Of a DNA stretch of 5,315 bases, positions 4,350 through 5,315 are shown piece after piece; within the stretch, counting starts at the first letter, position 1, and the number at the start of each line of letters is the position of its first letter. The notes beneath the pieces were generated by a model that saw only the letters and a list, made by a program, of their open reading frames with translations, searched no databases and was not told the DNA's origin. The position numbers were made by a program, and so were the translations under genes. The stretch comes from Actinomycetota bacterium (lineage in GTDB: Bacteria; Actinomycetota; Thermoleophilia; Solirubrobacterales; 70-9): NCBI GenBank assembly GCA_018268695.1, contig JAFDWD010000238.1, positions 1 through 5,315 of the forward strand, given 5' to 3'.

Positions 4350-5315
4350 ATGCCCTGGTCGTCCTCGCATCTGAACGGCTTCGAGGTTCTTGCCGACACG
4401 CTCGGCGAGATGGTCTCTCGCCATACCGCCGAGGGCGTCTACACGTACGCCTCGGGGTCGAGCTCGGCGCTGTTCGGCTTCTCGCCCGATGAGCTGGTCG
4501 GCCAATCGGGATATGACTTCGTACATCCGGCCGATGTCGACGACGTGCGCGGCGCCCACGCGGTGTTGCTGAACGGCGGCGAACGGGTCGACCTCAACTA
4601 CCGCTGCCGACACAAGGACGGGACCTGGATCTTCTGCGAAGCCGCGGCGCTGGCGATCCGCGACGACGACGGGCGGCTGACGGAAATCATGATCATGCGC
4701 CGCGACGGGAGCGCCACGATCGAAGGCGACGCGCTGAGGCAGATGTGGGAGCTCTGCTTCAAGCAGACCAGTCGCGGGATCAGCGTGGTCGACGCCGGGA
4801 CGGGATCGATCATCTCCATCAACCCGGCGCTGGCGGAGATGCACGGGGGCACCGTCGGAGACTTCATCGGCAAACCGCTGGGATCGCTCTTCGCCGCCGA
4901 CTCGACCGAGCTGATCCCCGACGTCTCCGAGACGGTGGACAAGAACACCTTCGTCTCCTACGAGTCCGAGCACGTGCGGCTCGACGGCGCGGTCTTCCCG
5001 GTGCTCACCGAGGCGATGGCGGCTCGCGACGAGACGGGGACGGTCCGCTACCGGATCGCCTGGTACGACGACCTCTCCGAGCGCCACGACGCCGAGCGCC
5101 GGGCAGGCCTCGCCGAGCGCGACTTCGAGGCGGCCTTCAACGCCGCCCCACACGGCGTCGCGATCGTCGACCTCGACGGCAGCTTCCTGCACGTCAACCA
5201 GAAGCTGGCCGAGATCGTCGGCTACCGAGCCGCGGAGCTCTCCCGCATCACCTTCCAGGAGATCACCCACCCCGACGACCTCGACGCCGACCTCGCGCAG
5301 GTCGACGCCCTGATC
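4350..5315 (+). CDS. Multi-PAS sensory/signalling protein, 3' end outside the window
   Basis: The first 322 residues of a larger protein, open to the window end. It has no signal peptide or membrane helix, so sensing is probably cytoplasmic. Three PAS units are visible. PAS1 (about 13-118) has FGFSPDELVG, YDFVHPADVDDV and the PAC-like end RCRHKDGTWIFCEAAA. PAS2 (about 128-243) has GISVVDAGTGSIISINPALAEM and VRLDGAVFPV. PAS3 begins near 258 (FEAAFNAAPHGVAIVDLDG, then VNQKLAEIVGY and ITHPDDLD) and is cut at 322. A charged helical linker (241-257, DLSERHDAERR) joins PAS2 to PAS3. The output domain is not in the window; GGDEF/EAL or histidine kinase modules are the usual partners, so none is assigned. 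ATG 4350 is the earliest possible start because an in-frame TAG lies at 4341; Met21 (4410) is an alternative. The ligand is unknown, and any link to heme is positional only. Confidence 0.85.
   Translation, partial: MPWSSSHLNGFEVLADTLGEMVSRHTAEGVYTYASGSSSALFGFSPDELVGQSGYDFVHPADVDDVRGAHAVLLNGGERVDLNYRCRHKDGTWIFCEAAALAIRDDDGRLTEIMIMRRDGSATIEGDALRQMWELCFKQTSRGISVVDAGTGSIISINPALAEMHGGTVGDFIGKPLGSLFAADSTELIPDVSETVDKNTFVSYESEHVRLDGAVFPVLTEAMAARDETGTVRYRIAWYDDLSERHDAERRAGLAERDFEAAFNAAPHGVAIVDLDGSFLHVNQKLAEIVGYRAAELSRITFQEITHPDDLDADLAQVDALI

Noticed and set aside
3663..5270. Minus-strand open frame of 535 codons opposite the ATPase and PAS genes
   Set aside because: Its length is striking, but it spans two plus-strand genes and the gap between them, and it shows no recognisable domain. 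Long antisense frames are expected at this GC content.

Overview
The window looks like a piece of a high-GC actinobacterial chromosome. The best guess is class Thermoleophilia (Solirubrobacterales-like). This rests on strong G/C bias at third codon positions, IdeR/DtxR-type iron boxes, an HtaA-domain surface protein, and a C-terminal cysteine-containing beta-rich module of a kind I associate with secreted proteins of that class. The taxonomic call is inference.

Most of the window is one iron-regulated heme acquisition locus built around a short AT-rich divergent control region (about 1224-1280). Leftward (minus strand) runs a secreted HtaA-domain heme-binding protein (75-1160), followed by a possible hairpin terminator at 18-40. 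Rightward (plus strand) runs a tight four-gene operon. It encodes an IsdG/MhuD-type heme-degrading monooxygenase (1281-1580), an IsdE-like heme-binding protein (1577-2455), a FecCD/BtuC-type permease (2455-3438) and a HmuV-like ATPase (3438-4298). All three junctions overlap by 1 or 4 nt (ATGA, TAGTG, TGATG), so translation is probably coupled. Between the two transcription units lie two end-to-end 14-bp inverted repeats of the form TTAGG-N4-CCTAA (1232-1245 and 1246-1259). These are almost certainly a double binding site for an iron-dependent DtxR/IdeR repressor that controls both directions.

The inferred pathway is as follows. The HtaA protein captures heme outside the cell and passes it to the IsdE-like binding protein. 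A permease homodimer and an ATPase homodimer import it, and the monooxygenase opens the ring to free iron. The binding protein retains a Met/His pair that aligns with the heme ligands of Staphylococcus IsdE, and the oxygenase retains the Asn/Trp/His triad of IsdG. The locus is therefore 'Isd-like' in its core but has an actinobacterial HtaA receptor. Neither exported protein shows a lipobox, LPXTG signal or C-terminal membrane anchor.

Downstream, after a 51-nt gap, a separate gene begins at 4350 and runs off the window end. It encodes a soluble multi-PAS sensory protein with two full PAS domains and most of a third; its output domain lies outside the window. There is no gene-free stretch over 300 bases, and I see no RNA genes, CRISPR arrays or mobile elements. 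No wholly new system is evident. The points of most interest are the paired operator, the hybrid Isd/Hta composition and the missing surface anchors.
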